A DNA stretch of 35,539 nt, taken from NCBI GenBank assembly GCA_009602725.1, contig WELB01000126.1, positions 377,625 through 413,163 on the forward strand, in the 5' to 3' direction. A program made the translations under genes and the position numbers. This document shows positions 19,793 to 30,138 of this stretch, piece after piece. Position 1 is the first letter of the stretch. Each line of letters opens with the position of its first letter. This DNA comes from Spirogloea muscicola (Eukaryota > Streptophyta > Zygnematophyceae > Spirogloeales > Spirogloeaceae). Below the pieces are notes generated by a model. It saw only the letters and a list, made by a program, of their open reading frames with translations. It did no database searches and was not told where the DNA came from.

Positions 19793-20589
19793 AGCCAGGG
19801 TCACCGGTAATATGCAATTGAAATTGAGATCGGAAGTCAGGGATCATAGACTCGAAAGTAGAGCCACGCAGGAGCGTTGAGGGCGCGGCAAAGGCAGTGC
19901 GGGGCTTGGCAGCTCTTGGCTCCGTGGAGCTTCTGAGGACGACCAGATCACATGGTTCTCTTCCAAGCCCATTGAGGCAACGGAGCCAGGCAAAGGCTCT
20001 TAAGATTGGGAGTCAGGTTCAGGCACACGAAAATGGCATAAACCTGCACACTTTGACAAAGTAATAGGTATTATACCAAAAGAAACCTCATAGAATATTG
20101 TTTGTGCGGCGGAACGTAATGCCTCCTCCTCCTCCGTTATCCCGTTACTACAGCTGCTCTGTTCGGTAACCTGGGAACCGCGTCGCGACGGCACTCGGCT
20201 GCCTCCAGGGGGGCCCTTTCCACTCCTTGTCGGACGGCCAGGGTTTTGCTGTGCTGTGGGCCCCCTGGAACTCGTCTGGAAGCCGAGGGGTGTTCGTTGG
20301 GCTGCCGACGCGCGCGCCCGGCAAGGCGTTTTGACGTGCCCGACGACTCCCCGACAGCGGCGGCGGCGGCGGTGGCGGCTGCGGCGGCGTTCGCCGCGGC
20401 GGTTATAGCGGCGGCGGGGGCGGCGGCGGCGGGTGGCGAGGGAGGGTCACGCCGCTCTCTCTGCGCCGCATCGGTGCTCATGCGAGGCCCGCGGCGTCCC
20501 TCGGCGTGCGCCGGCCGCGGCGGCTGGAGCAAAAAAAAAAAAAAAAAAAANGCCGCGGCGGCTGGAGCGGCTGCAGCGGCAGTGGCGGG

Positions 20590-20622
<33 letters not shown>

Positions 20623-20682
20623 TGAGGAGGAGAAGGAGAGTGGCAGCGGCGACTCTGACTTCTGAAGCGGCTCGCGCTTGCG
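19793..20682. other. Intergenic and 5' flank of URM1, with GGC repeats
   Basis: The first ~300 bp is unremarkable. From about 20355 the sequence turns into GGC-type repeats encoding poly-Ala in the plus frame, broken by the A20-N artefact. This is probably the URM1 promoter or 5' UTR. I do not accept the Ala-rich open frame as a gene. Confidence 0.45.
20514..20568. other. A20+N between a 17-bp direct duplication, probable assembly join
   Basis: GCCGCGGCGGCTGGAGC occurs at 20514-20530, is followed by exactly 20 A (20531-20550) and an N (20551), and occurs again at 20552-20568. A duplicated edge around filler is what a failed gap closure produces, when both contig ends contain the same overlap. 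Confidence 0.75.
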
Positions 20683-21921
20683 ATGGTGCGCGTCAACCTG
20701 GAGTTCAGGTTCGTGCGAAGGAGGCGTGCCATCGCCGTCACCACCTACTTCGTCGTTGGCGCAGCCGGGCCAGAGCCGCCCGAGCCCAACGGCGGCTCAA
20801 AGACCTCCTCCCCTTGCGCTCATCTCTTTGAGAGGAAATCGCGCGATCCATTGACTAGACTCAGGCCAGGATTTGGCACCTGCTACTTGGCAGTGGCGGC
20901 CTGGAGCTGCTCGTCAGCGGCTGCAAGGTGCACCAAGCGGACATCGAGGCCGCCGCCGCCGACGGCACGGTGTGCTTACCGCCCTGCAATCCCCGTCCGC
21001 GACTACCCCGGGGCCTCCTCGGGGCCCCGCCTGCGAGTCTCAGCAGCTCGCCGCCTGCAACTTTGCTCCACACTTCCGCCAGTGTGGACGAGCGGACGAT
21101 TCATAGTTGTCTTGACGGAGGGCCCTTTAGCTCGGCGCTTGGGACGCAAAGCCTGCCGTGTTAGTTTCCGGTGTGGGCTGGTGGAGAAACCTCAACTACC
21201 CCTCCTGTTGACCCTATCCATGACTCCAAGCCTGCAATTCACAACCTTATGTCCTTCACTTAAACCCAAGCCCTTGCAACTGAAGCTTAGCTGTGCAGAC
21301 TGAGACCCCAAGAAGCCGATTTCGGGCCATCACGCTGCAGCACGCAGTGATGCTCACCTAGCTCAAGGCCGCAGCTGTGGGCACGCAAGCACCGAGCTCC
21401 TTGTGCAGCACTCAGGGGCTTGCAGCCCGCAGCTTCAAACCCGTATGCTGGAGCTCGGTGTTTGGCATCCAAGTGATCACGAGGTGTAGGCGGGTCAGGT
21501 CTGCCTGCCTGGCTGACTTAACGGCAGGCTCAGCTGGGCTGGCGCTCGCATGTGTGCAGCTCACGGTAGGAGCGGTGCTGCTTTGGGTGCGAGACCACCT
21601 CCTTACTGAGCGCCCTGAGATGCTCCTCAAGGGCCAGGGCGTGTGAGATCGCCTGCCCGCTCGCCCACCCACCCATGCACAAGGTGTTGGCGACCTTTGA
21701 GCAGCCAGCTGCAGCAGTCACGTGACCAAGACTACGCTCCACTTACCGTTACAATATCTGTCTTCTCTGACAACATGGTAACTTTGAAATCCCATGTCTT
21801 CAGGCGGCCTGGCATTCTCGTCCTTGTGAATGACTGTGATTGGGAGCTGTGCGGGAAGTTGGCGGCTGAGGTGAGCAATGGCGACACAGTTGTCTTCATT
21901 TCCACCCTTCATGGAGGATAA
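20683..21921 (+). CDS. URM1: Ubiquitin-related modifier 1
   Basis: URM1 is a ubiquitin-fold sulfur carrier used in 2-thiolation of tRNA wobble uridines and in protein urmylation; its C-terminal Gly is activated by an MOCS3/Uba4-type enzyme. Four exons (20683-20708, 20894-20969, 21560-21642, 21804-21921, stop TAA) join in phase to give exactly 100 residues, the usual size. Visible blocks are [15 protein letters not shown] (across the first junction), [16 protein letters not shown]-type sequence (here [17 protein letters not shown]), [17 protein letters not shown] and the end [12 protein letters not shown], which retains the essential terminal Gly-Gly. The first exon is only 26 nt, easy for gene finders to miss. 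Intron 2 is 590 bp. The gene converges on the aldo/keto reductase gene with a 240-bp gap. Confidence 0.95.
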
Positions 21922-22161
21922 AGTCTGGCTTGGTAAGATTCTTCTCCAAGCCTAATTTCGGCATCTTATACGGCAGTCACCCTACTTTTGATGCTATCTC
22001 ATCCCAACATCAGCTTCTTCCTGCTTATCATCTTTGGCTGATGATAGGCAAGCCGTAATTGAGGTACGGCTCTCCTCGTTCTGAGGTAGTTACATGACAC
22101 TACCATAGAGCTCTCAGCCTCTGATAGCAGTTTCTAAAGGTATCTTCCTTCCGGGATGTAA

Positions 22162-24637
22162 TTAGAACTGGCCTCCGCGCTCCCAGGTGTATATGTCCCC
22201 CTTGGGCCTAGGGCAGTCTTGCAGGACGCTCTCAATGCGGCCCAGGTCGGACTCGTCAAGCTCAAATGTAAAGAGCCTCTGGTGGTCAGCCACATGCCGG
22301 GCATTCCGCGCACCCACAATGACCGCAGCGACCTGCGGCCTCGTCAGCACCCACTTGGTGGCAATGTTGGCAATACTTGTGCCGTGCTTGTTGGCAATGG
22401 GCTTGAGGACGTCCAGCAGGGACTGCAAAGTGCTCCAGCCGCCAATCTGGCAACATACAAGCGCTCGACACAATTGCAAGCAATTTATGTACTCAGAAGG
22501 TTGCACAGGAAACAAGGATGCTTAGCTGCTGAACACTTGTTGACCCCACTCTGGGGATTAATAAGGAGGAACACGGCAAGGAAGTTTGCTTGTACTCTAC
22601 GTGTGCCAAAACTCCTGAAGGCAGCAATAGATTGGGGACGAGCAGCACACCTGATTCAAGACTGAGAAGTACTTGGATTTACTGTAGGTGTCCAGCCGCA
22701 CCTCCTGCCGAGCAACTTCATGTGACATTCCTACATACCTGCGCACAAGCAAAGGAGTTCCAGCTTGACAACACTGTAACCTAAGCAGAACCCGCATAGT
22801 GATTCTTGAAGACAGACAGAGGGGGCCGAATGGATTGAGCTGCAAACTTGTCGGAGAGGAAGCCCCCCGCCACCGCACCAAAGGGGAGGACGCTGATCCC
22901 ATGAGCGCTGCAGAAATCTATGTGGCCGTTTTCTGGTCGTCGATCGAGCAGGGAGTACTGCACTTGGCTGGAGATTACCCTCACACCTGCGTCCAAGAGT
23001 TCTTTGAGCCTCTTGTTGTCAAAATTGGTGACTCCAATGGCGCTGATCTTGCCCTCATCCTGCTCAAGAGAATGAGCAACAGCTTCATAAGATAATCTGA
23101 GTGCAGAACTTTGAGAGCCACTATCTTGAACAACTAGATCCAAAAAGGAGGAAGTTGAGGCTGAAGACAGTGCCGCTGACTTGCTGTGACTGACAGCATC
23201 AATCATCTCACTTGCACCTCCATCTGATTGAGGCACAGGGTGTCAATTGACTCCCAGCACACCTGCAGCTTGGCAAGATACTTTGTGGCCTGCACGTAGT
23301 TCTTGACCGCATAGTCATTCCAGTAGAATTGCACCAAGTCAAGCTTCTTCACTCCAAGCTCCCTCATTGACTTGTCTATACTCTTCCTTACATAGTCCTC
23401 AGTGATGCTACCTTGTGCAGCGCCAAACACGCAGAATTTTGTGAACACCTGCACAGGGCTGCCGCACCACAATTGGGTCCGTGTGACACTTCAAGGAAGA
23501 AGTTGAACAACAGAGAGCAACGCCACAAAAGCTTGGAGCTTGCAATTCAGTCTCTGCTTCACTGTGAAGCTGCACTACTGCTCACCTGCTACTTCCCTTA
23601 AGGTACTGGCCAACCAATGACTGCGAGGCCCCATAGATGTCAGCAGTATCGAATGTGGAGATACCCGCATTGACAAACGGCTGGAAGTCCCGCAGGGCGG
23701 CCTTTCCGCTCGTCTCGTCAGTGGCAGGGTCACCACGATGACCACCAGCTAGCTGCCAGCAGCCCTGTGGGACAGCCACACTTTTATGCTTGCTGCGCTC
23801 AGACTCCACTGCCAAAAGATGTGCAAATGGTGCTGAGCGCTGCAGTGCAGAAGTTTGGCGCTTCTCTCGTGCGCAGAATTGCACAGAGTCTCGGCGTCCA
23901 AGTCCGTGAGAAGCCTCTGGTAGTGACGAGATGTCTCAGTGCCCGTGCATTCAGGGCTCGAGTACTAACATGGACAACAGGAACAAGACGTGCCGACTTC
24001 AGCCAAGGACTGAGGTCTAGACGAAGGTGTCACTGTCTAGGAATCAAGGCCTGGGGTCTGTGATGAGTTTTGGCTTTGGTACAGCGGCACTCCACAAGTG
24101 CAAGCGTTGCCCGGCGTGCCAGTGACATGCACCTTGATGATGCTCGATGGCGTCAGGCCGGGCGCGATCTCACGGCCCGGCGGCACAAGCGGGAGATCCT
24201 CCGCGCCGCCACCGGCCGCCAAGCCGCTGCCGGGCGCGGCGGCAGCGGCGGCGGCCATGGCGGCAGACACGGCAGCCGAGCCCGCCGCCAGGAGCGCCCT
24301 CCGGCTGGCAGGAGCTGCAGGGAGCTCCCCCGCCCGGCACTGCGGCGCCTGGCCCGCCTCTGCTGCCGGAGCCTGCCATGGCGGCCCTCGGCAGCGGCAC
24401 TCAGCCGCAATCGCGGCGCCTCTACGCCATGGCGTCGCGGGGGTCCCGCAGCTCCCGCTGCCGCCAACACCGGCACGGCGCGACAGTGGAGGGCCTCGTC
24501 TCGACCTGAGGGCGTCCTCCACGGCAGCGCCCCGGCCGGAGCCGCCGGAGGATCTCGCGTGGACCCGGCCAGGCCGGCGCCGCCTTGGCGACGGCAAGGC
24601 CGGCGGCGGCGCTGGCGGCGCCAGCGGCGCCGGTCAT
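22162..24637 (-). CDS. Plastid-type aldo/keto reductase
   Basis: An NADPH-dependent aldo/keto reductase (TIM barrel) of the plastid group found in plants and algae. Minus-strand exons are 24506-24637, 24133-24372, 23586-23764, 23263-23458, 22848-23059, 22651-22738 and 22162-22446 (stop TAA); all phases agree, giving about 443 residues. Residues 1-65 are Ala/Arg-rich, and then SRRALLAAGSAAVSAAM gives a twin-Arg plus hydrophobic stretch like a thylakoid lumen signal. The catalytic fold shows TPSSIIKGCWQLAGGHRGDP, FDTADIYGASQ (Asp, Tyr), VFTKF (Lys), SAIGVTNFDNKRL, SSQVQYSLLDRRPE, LPFGAVAGGFLSDK, RLDTYSKSKY, GGWSTLQSLL and IVGARNARH. The usual catalytic His position in LVQFYWND is Tyr. The exon 5 donor (GACAA|GTTTGC) is unusual but restores FLSDK-YVGM with the expected spacing. 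The substrate is unknown. Confidence 0.88.
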
Positions 24638-24703
24638 GAGCTCTAGCTGCAGCTTCGCAGCCTTCCCAGCTTCAGCAGTGAGAGAGACAAAAAATAAAAA
24701 AAA

Positions 24704-25088
24704 GGCGCGCGGTGCGCATGAAATTGAAAGGAAGGCCAATTCTAGCCTTAACAAATGTCCTGTTCACTGGGTAATGAGCCGGCTAAGGGGGACACTAATA
24801 TCCCCGAGTGAGCACATGCATGTCCGACAAGCTATACTGAGGCGCCAAACCACCACCACGGAAGCCGTTAGCCTGGGCTAATGCACGACCAGCACGCTGG
24901 TGTATCGCGAGTGCCTGGGAGCGCTGTAGACTCAATGATAGCCGCATTCTATAGCATGCAACGATGGCTTGCGGGACGCTAGAATGCCCTAAGCTACCCG
25001 CCCGACTACGTCGGCGGGCATCGACAGGCAGTGCCAGGCGATGGAGGAGGGAAGCCCACTTCGTTCCGTAGCCGCCGTATATGTCCAT
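24704..25088 (-). mobile_element. LINE fragment E, subfamily-2 3' end
   Basis: The minus strand encodes CYRMRLSLSLQRSQALAIHQ then RAGRALAQANG ... MHVLTRGY and a stop. The end of the coding sequence matches fragment G (34925-35131). The noncoding tail ends GGCCTTCCTTTCAATTTCAT then GCGCACCGCGCGCC and runs into a T-rich stretch (24690-24704, A-rich on the plus strand). It begins 67 bp upstream of the aldo/keto reductase start. Confidence 0.7.
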
Positions 25089-25261
25089 GGCGCATGGGAA
25101 GAAGTGGTCGCCCCGGAGGTGGTCGTTTTAGTGCCTCTCCTTCTTCCTCTCCGCATGATGTGCCGCCCAACCTGGCACAGTCGGTGTGGGTGCCCCTAAT
25201 TGGAATGCGTTGATGAGAACGACGTCGAGGAGAAGACGAGGCCCACCAGCAGCAGTTAGAA

Positions 25262-25331
25262 AGCGCCTTTGGCCCCTTCGGACCCTGTCAATTTTCCTTT
25301 CGGGTTGGCTGTTCACAGCCCTTACCCCCTT
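25262..25331 (+). repeat. Hairpin module, diverged
   Basis: TTGGCCCCTTCGGACCCTGT then TCAATTTTCCTTTCGGGTTGGC and TCACAGCCCTTACCCCC follow the consensus of the copy at 30056-30125, with several substitutions in the stem. Confidence 0.65.
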
Positions 25332-26043
25332 TGAGACAGCCGCTTTGTTTCTATCAAGACTTCCGCTGAACCAAGCTCTCACTGCAATGCAATTGATCAT
25401 TTGTCAGCACCCAGATACCATAGTGCAGAGGAAGCCGGAGGATCAGCTTAGGCTCTTCAAGGCGTGGCTCATGGACCTAGGCTTGCCACGTCATTGATTG
25501 CCTAGCCCGGACCTGGCATCTAGGAATGATAAGACCATGCAAGCACCTGCGCGAGTACATCACTTGGTGACCAAGGTAGCGCTGCTGGTCTCCTGGCAGT
25601 CAACACTGTTTGAGCTACTCTTGATAGCTGACCTATGAAAGCTGTATGGTTCGGGCGCAAATTGCAGCACGGCGATGCCATAACGCGTGGCGTTAGAAGG
25701 AGCCAGGAAAGAATAATGCACTACTTATCGTGTATCAAATGGATCAAACAGCGGGAGCAGAGACATAGAGACATGTCATGAATAATCTGGTTGCTCCACA
25801 AAGGCAGGAGTGCTGTAAATGGTGGTCCTAGCTACACATAAGCTATTCACATAGGTCGTAATGAAGCGGCAGCGGCACTGCCCTCTAGTTGAGTAAGGGA
25901 TTGCAATAGAGATCAACGCAAGTAGACGTGATTGAAGGGCGGGCTTATCACGCAAGAATGCCAGAAGGAGTGCTCATTGACAAGGACGGCGCGAGAGATA
26001 GACTCAGAAGTGAGACAAGCCTCTGAGAGCTGCACTCTTGCTG
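25332..26043. other. Unassigned intergenic stretch
   Basis: No gene, repeat or RNA was recognised. The right part (about 25900-26043) is the 3' flank of VMP1. Confidence 0.4.
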
Positions 26044-28639
26044 TTATTGCCGGGGTGTCTTTCCATCAGCTGCATCCTTTCCACTCGACCTGTCAAGCAG
26101 AGCCTGTACCTCGCACCGCTGCTGCTCAATCAGATAGCCACGGGCTGTGGAGGTGATGATGGACGCCAGGAAGCCCCCAAGCATGAGTATGACTACAGTG
26201 TTCCAGATCGTCGCAATGGACAGCATGGCTGGCACCTGTCACAGGGCAGGCACTGCCTACTTGATTATTATTCTCTCTACTGAACACAACATGCGCTTGA
26301 CTAGAAGTACACAGTTGCGGCTTCGCATACAAGAACCAGCGTAGCTATGTGCGCTGTAGCATGTAGTAGTGCTTCCTGAGGTTCCCTGGGAGCAGTCAAT
26401 GAGGACACGAATTTGCTAACCTTCTTGAGGTGAGCAGAGGCAGGCGAGAGCTTCTCTTTGGCTCCATCTAGAGCAGCCATTACTCGTGGAAGCAGCTGAC
26501 GTGGCAGTGGCAAAAACCTCAAAACCCTCTCTAGGACATCCTCAATCTTCTCCAACGAGTGAGCGTTGAAGACAGTAGCAATGAAGAGAGCCTACAATCA
26601 TAAGATTATTAATATCACAACAAGGTGAGCAATGTAACCATTGGAGCCTGATTGCTGCTGAGCCAAGAGCAAGTGATGGACCATGACAGTAGCTAGCCTA
26701 CATTTCACTCATGAAACACTACGTCAAGGTGATGCTAGCAAAGTGGCAAAATTAACAAAACCTAGTGAGTGCCTGGCGGTGGCTTCTGCTGACCTGAATG
26801 TGTGCCTTCACAACAGCTTTACCAATAAGTGTGGCAAGGAAAAACTTCCAGAAGGGCACCAGAAAGTGCCCACAAGTTATCCCAGCTAAGTCGAAAAGAG
26901 GATTAGGCACCTGCAAGACATGACAGGGCTTAGAACTGTGCTTTTCTTATGATGCTATTCGGTTACCTAGCTGACATTTGGCACTGTACTTAGGAACTGC
27001 ACTTAAACACTGTGCTCGTGACTTATTAATGTCTGTCACGACCACCAATCATGTCCAACCTGACCTTACCGATGCAAATGCCAAGATGGCAATGAAGCCG
27101 AATTGTCTTGCATGGTTAACCATCCAAAGCTTCACGCCAACAAAGAAGCCGCTACCCTCGCTGCCGTCGTTGCGATTGAAATTCTCCAGCGCATCCAGTC
27201 GTTCCCCTGACAGACGTGCTGCACAGAAGGCAGGCAGCAGGGCCGAGACACTTGAGAGAGTATTGCTGTCACTCCATCATGACCTTGAAGAAGAGTCAAG
27301 CCAGTGCGGTTTGAGACATTGCATAAGAGTCTGGACGAGTGGATTTCCTCACCCTCTCGTGACACAAAGTACGGTGGCAGCTCTCCAATGGCAGTGCCAA
27401 CGCCCCAAACGAAAGCCTCCAACTGCACACTCCTCACAATATCAAGCAGTGGGACTTTGTAGCTCTCATGCTTGGACGGGAGCCTGGCGTAGAGAGGAGG
27501 CCCGAAAGCCGAGCAGCTCTTTCTTGCCCATGACGAGTCCATGCCCCACTGCGGAGTGTCATAAGGAGCAGCTTTGATGTCAAGGCGGCCACAGTGAGTG
27601 CTCATGAGTGTGAATCGTGCTATATGAGGGCCAAGATAAAGGACAAAAGTGTGCAAGCCGGATCCTGCAGCATCAGCCAGACCAGCATTCCGTGTTCAGT
27701 TCAACTTGAGGCATACAAGCTCTGATTCCACAGATGCTCACACAATCAAACAACCTTGTTTCACCCTTATCAAGGCTGAGCGCAGTACAACTGCAAAATA
27801 GAGAGATGCCAAGGCGTCATTGTGGCCTTGCAAGTGCGCGGTGGAAGCATATTCGTCCACTACAGTGATTGACATACCAAGCCCAACTGAGGATGCCACC
27901 CCCAGACTGGTCCACCAAAGGACGAAACGAGCATACAGGAGGGAGACACGGGCAACCTGTTGCAGAACCTCACAGATCAGGCTAGCGGTGTTGCAGGTTG
28001 CAGCACCTGCACAGGATAGCTCAAGCTACTGCATGCTCAACACCCAGTCGACTTCTCTGTATCTAATATGACAGATGATTGCAAGCTTCCCAAGCTGCAA
28101 ATTTCTGCACGAGCTGTCAATGTTGACAGAGGGCTGTCAGCTGTAATACAGACAGCTCATGCTGCACACGTGAGATGATCAAGCGCCACAGCGGCCTCAA
28201 TACGTGCAGACGAATTTCAATATAAGCACACCTGGTTGCCACGGCGGTCCAAGTCAAGTAAGACGCAGATAATAATCAAAGCTCCAATGCACATAAGCGC
28301 TACCACTCTGCTCCTGGCCACATAGGCTGCACCATAACTTGCGCGCTCCAACAGGGCGAGCGCAAAGTACTTGAGCGTCTGTAGGGGCTTCTTGGCCAGC
28401 TTGAGGCCATCCCTCTGACGCTCGTGCAGCTTGCCTAGACCTGCATGCAGGAAGTGGCCGATATAAGTCAGTGGCCAGAATCAGGCTGACAGTGAAGATA
28501 CGCCCTACTCCAAGCTGGCTGCCAGTTCGGCTTGACGATTTGATGAACAGGTGAAGCGCTTCCAAGAAGCTGAACCTGTCAGCTCTGCTGCGCGCCTGTG
28601 CTCCAAGGCTGCTGCATCTTCATCCACGGCAGGCTCCAT
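26044..28639 (-). CDS. VMP1: Vacuole membrane protein 1 homologue (KMS-type)
   Basis: VMP1 is a multi-pass ER scramblase-like protein of the DedA/VTT superfamily, involved in autophagosome formation, ER contact sites and secretion. Minus-strand exons are 28576-28639, 28232-28440, 27878-27968, 27353-27664, 27070-27218, 26794-26910, 26421-26591 and 26044-26235 (stop TAA); every junction is in phase, giving about 434 residues. ATG 28639 gives [20 protein letters not shown]. Later blocks are [20 protein letters not shown], a first membrane segment ([18 protein letters not shown]), [20 protein letters not shown] and [14 protein letters not shown]. The VTT core follows: [65 protein letters not shown]. 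Exon 7 encodes [15 protein letters not shown]. The last exon carries a final membrane segment and a polar tail. Exon 4 contains an extra ~25-residue stretch ([20 protein letters not shown]) before [13 protein letters not shown]. Confidence 0.93.
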
Positions 28640-29070
28640 CGCTGCCAGCGATTAATGGTGAGCAGCCACGTTCTGGCCCGTCGTCCGAGGGCCCAAGCCT
28701 GGAATCTCGGCAGTCGTCGCAGAAAGACTTGATGGCAGCCCCGCGGCAGCACCGGCGGACGCTCGGGCTCCAGGCGTCAGCGACAAGGCAGCATCCTGCC
28801 TGCTGGCCAAAGCCCCTCGGTGCATCTCGGAGGGGCCGAGTCCCGCGCCACAGGCCTTGCTGCGCCGAGTCGAGCGAGCTAGTCCAAGGCAAGGCGAGCA
28901 GGCGCCATGGCTCGGCGGGCCCGCAGCCGATCGAGCCGCTGCAGGATGCAGCAGCGGGAGTGGCGGGGGGTGCCCGCTGAGGCGGGTATGGTCTTCTACT
29001 CTGCAGTGGCGTCTAGTGGCTTCGAATGACTCTTCTAAAACGGCACGGCAGCGGGGTGGCTGCCACTGGC
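28640..29070. other. GC-rich 5' flank of VMP1
   Basis: Open frames on both strands are low in conserved content and typical of GC-rich DNA. This is probably the promoter and 5' UTR of VMP1. No motif is decisive. Confidence 0.4.
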
Positions 29071-29140
29071 ATGAGAGAAAGGGCTCGCCCATTGAGGATA
29101 GGGGCTGGAAAAGCCAGCCTAAAAATGAAGGAATATAGTA
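29071..29140 (-). repeat. Hairpin module following a LINE tail
   Basis: GAGAAAGGGCTCGCCCATTG, then AGGATAGGGGCTGGAAAAGC and CAGCC, are the same as the module at 29581-29658. In minus orientation it follows the LINE tail at 29152-29210 directly, repeating the order seen at 5412-5500. Confidence 0.75.
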
Positions 29141-29151
29141 CGAGGAGGGGG

Positions 29152-29220
29152 GAAGGCGCGCGGGGCGCATGAAATGAAAAGGGAGGCTAATTCAAGCCAA
29201 TACACAGTTCAAGCAGAGGC
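29152..29220 (-). mobile_element. LINE 3'-tail remnant
   Basis: GAAGGCGCGCGGGGCGCATG, then AAATGAAAAGGGAGGCTAATTC, is the inverted subfamily-2 tail, diverged. Confidence 0.6.
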
Positions 29221-29580
29221 GAGTGCAAACTAAACAAGGCTACATAATATAGAGACCTAAACAAAGGTGCCTAAGGTGACATTAAGGGGGCCAGGGAAGA
29301 AGAAGAAGTGGGTCTCCCAATGGGGGCAAGGGCTGTGAGAAGCCAGCCCGAAAAGAATTGACAAGGTTCGAAGGGGCCAAACTACGAGCTAAGCAGCGAC
29401 TGCGGGGCCTGAAGAGGCTATGGCAGAACGGGGGAGGATGGACCACTTAGTAGTTACGGGTGAGGAGCCTCACATCCGACAGACTAGCTGCCGGTAAACT
29501 ATCCCCCTGACGAAAGCCGAGGGAAGCGCTAAGGAAAACAAGCACAACAAGAAACAAAGAAGCTACGTTATTACTCAGTA

Positions 29581-29658
29581 TGAGAGAAGGGCTCGCCCAT
29601 TGAGGATAGGGGCTGGAAAAAGCCAGCCCAGAAAAGAATGAACAAAGGACGAGAAGGG
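29581..29658 (-). repeat. Hairpin module, reference copy (left inner arm)
   Basis: The module runs from TGAGAGAAGGGCTCGCCCAT through GGGGCTGGAAAAAGCCAGCC to AACAAAGGACGAGAAGGG. It has its own stem, GGGCTGG with CCAGCCC separated by 5-7 bases. Confidence 0.8.
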
Positions 29659-29730
29659 AATGAACTCAGTATGACACTCCTGGAACGAGGTAGGGTCAAA
29701 AGGGTCAAAAGGGTTCGTACTTCCCCTGGC

Positions 29731-29808
29731 CCCTTCTCGTCCTTTGTACATTCTTTTCTGGGCTGGCTTTTTCCAGCCCCTATCCTCAATGGGCGAGCCC
29801 TTCTCTCA
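29731..29808 (+). repeat. Hairpin module (right inner arm)
   Basis: Reverse complement of 29581-29658 with very few differences. It carries TTTTCTGGGCTGGCTTTTTC then CAGCCCCTATCCTCAATGGG. Confidence 0.8.
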
Positions 29809-29934
29809 AAAGTCTTTCTGACGCTGCGGCCTCCGGCTTTCGTCAGGGCGATCGTTTCCCGGCAGCTAGTCTGTCGGATTTGAGGCTCCTCACTCGTAAC
29901 TACTGAGTGGTCCATCCTCCCCCGTTCTGACATA

Positions 29935-29992
29935 TTGTCCTTCTTTTTTGGGCTGGCTTTGCCAGCCCTTCTTCTCTATGGGCGCACACTTC
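29935..29992 (+). repeat. Inserted 58-bp hairpin module with 9-bp flanking duplication
   Basis: TTGTCCTTCTTTTTTGGGCT ... TATGGGCGCACACTTC is bracketed by TCTGACATA at 29926-29934 and again at 29993-30001. The matching place in the left palindrome arm (around 29419-29427, TATGGCAGA) has a single, slightly diverged inverse copy and no module. Confidence 0.7.
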
Positions 29993-30138
29993 TCTGACAT
30001 AGCCTCTTCAGGCCCCTTCGTAGCTGCTTAGCGCTTTTTAGGCCCCTCCATCATTTGGCCCCTTCGAACCTTTGTCAATTCTTTTTCGGGCTGGCTTTTC
30101 ACAGCCCTTGCCCCCATTGGGAGTGCCCCTTTCTTCTG

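Larger units (their letters stand above)
29301..30138. repeat. Large imperfect palindrome built of hairpin modules
   Basis: The left arm is 29301-29658 and the right arm 29731-30138, around a 72-bp centre (29659-29730). Innermost arms 29581-29658 and 29731-29808 are 78-bp near-perfect reverse complements (GAGAAGGGCTCGCCCATTGA ...). The middle section, 29425-29522, pairs with 29829-29928 (AGAACGGGGGAGGATGGACC ...). The outer section, 29301-29424, pairs with about 29993-30138 (CCCAATGGGGGCAAGGGCTG ...). Breaks in pairing are 29523-29580 against 29809-29828, and an insertion of a hairpin module at 29935-29992 in the right arm. Confidence 0.85.

Noticed and set aside
20246-20665. Poly-Ala/Glu open frame upstream of URM1
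   Set aside because: It runs through the A20-N artefact and GGC repeats; the Lys run it encodes is the artefact itself.
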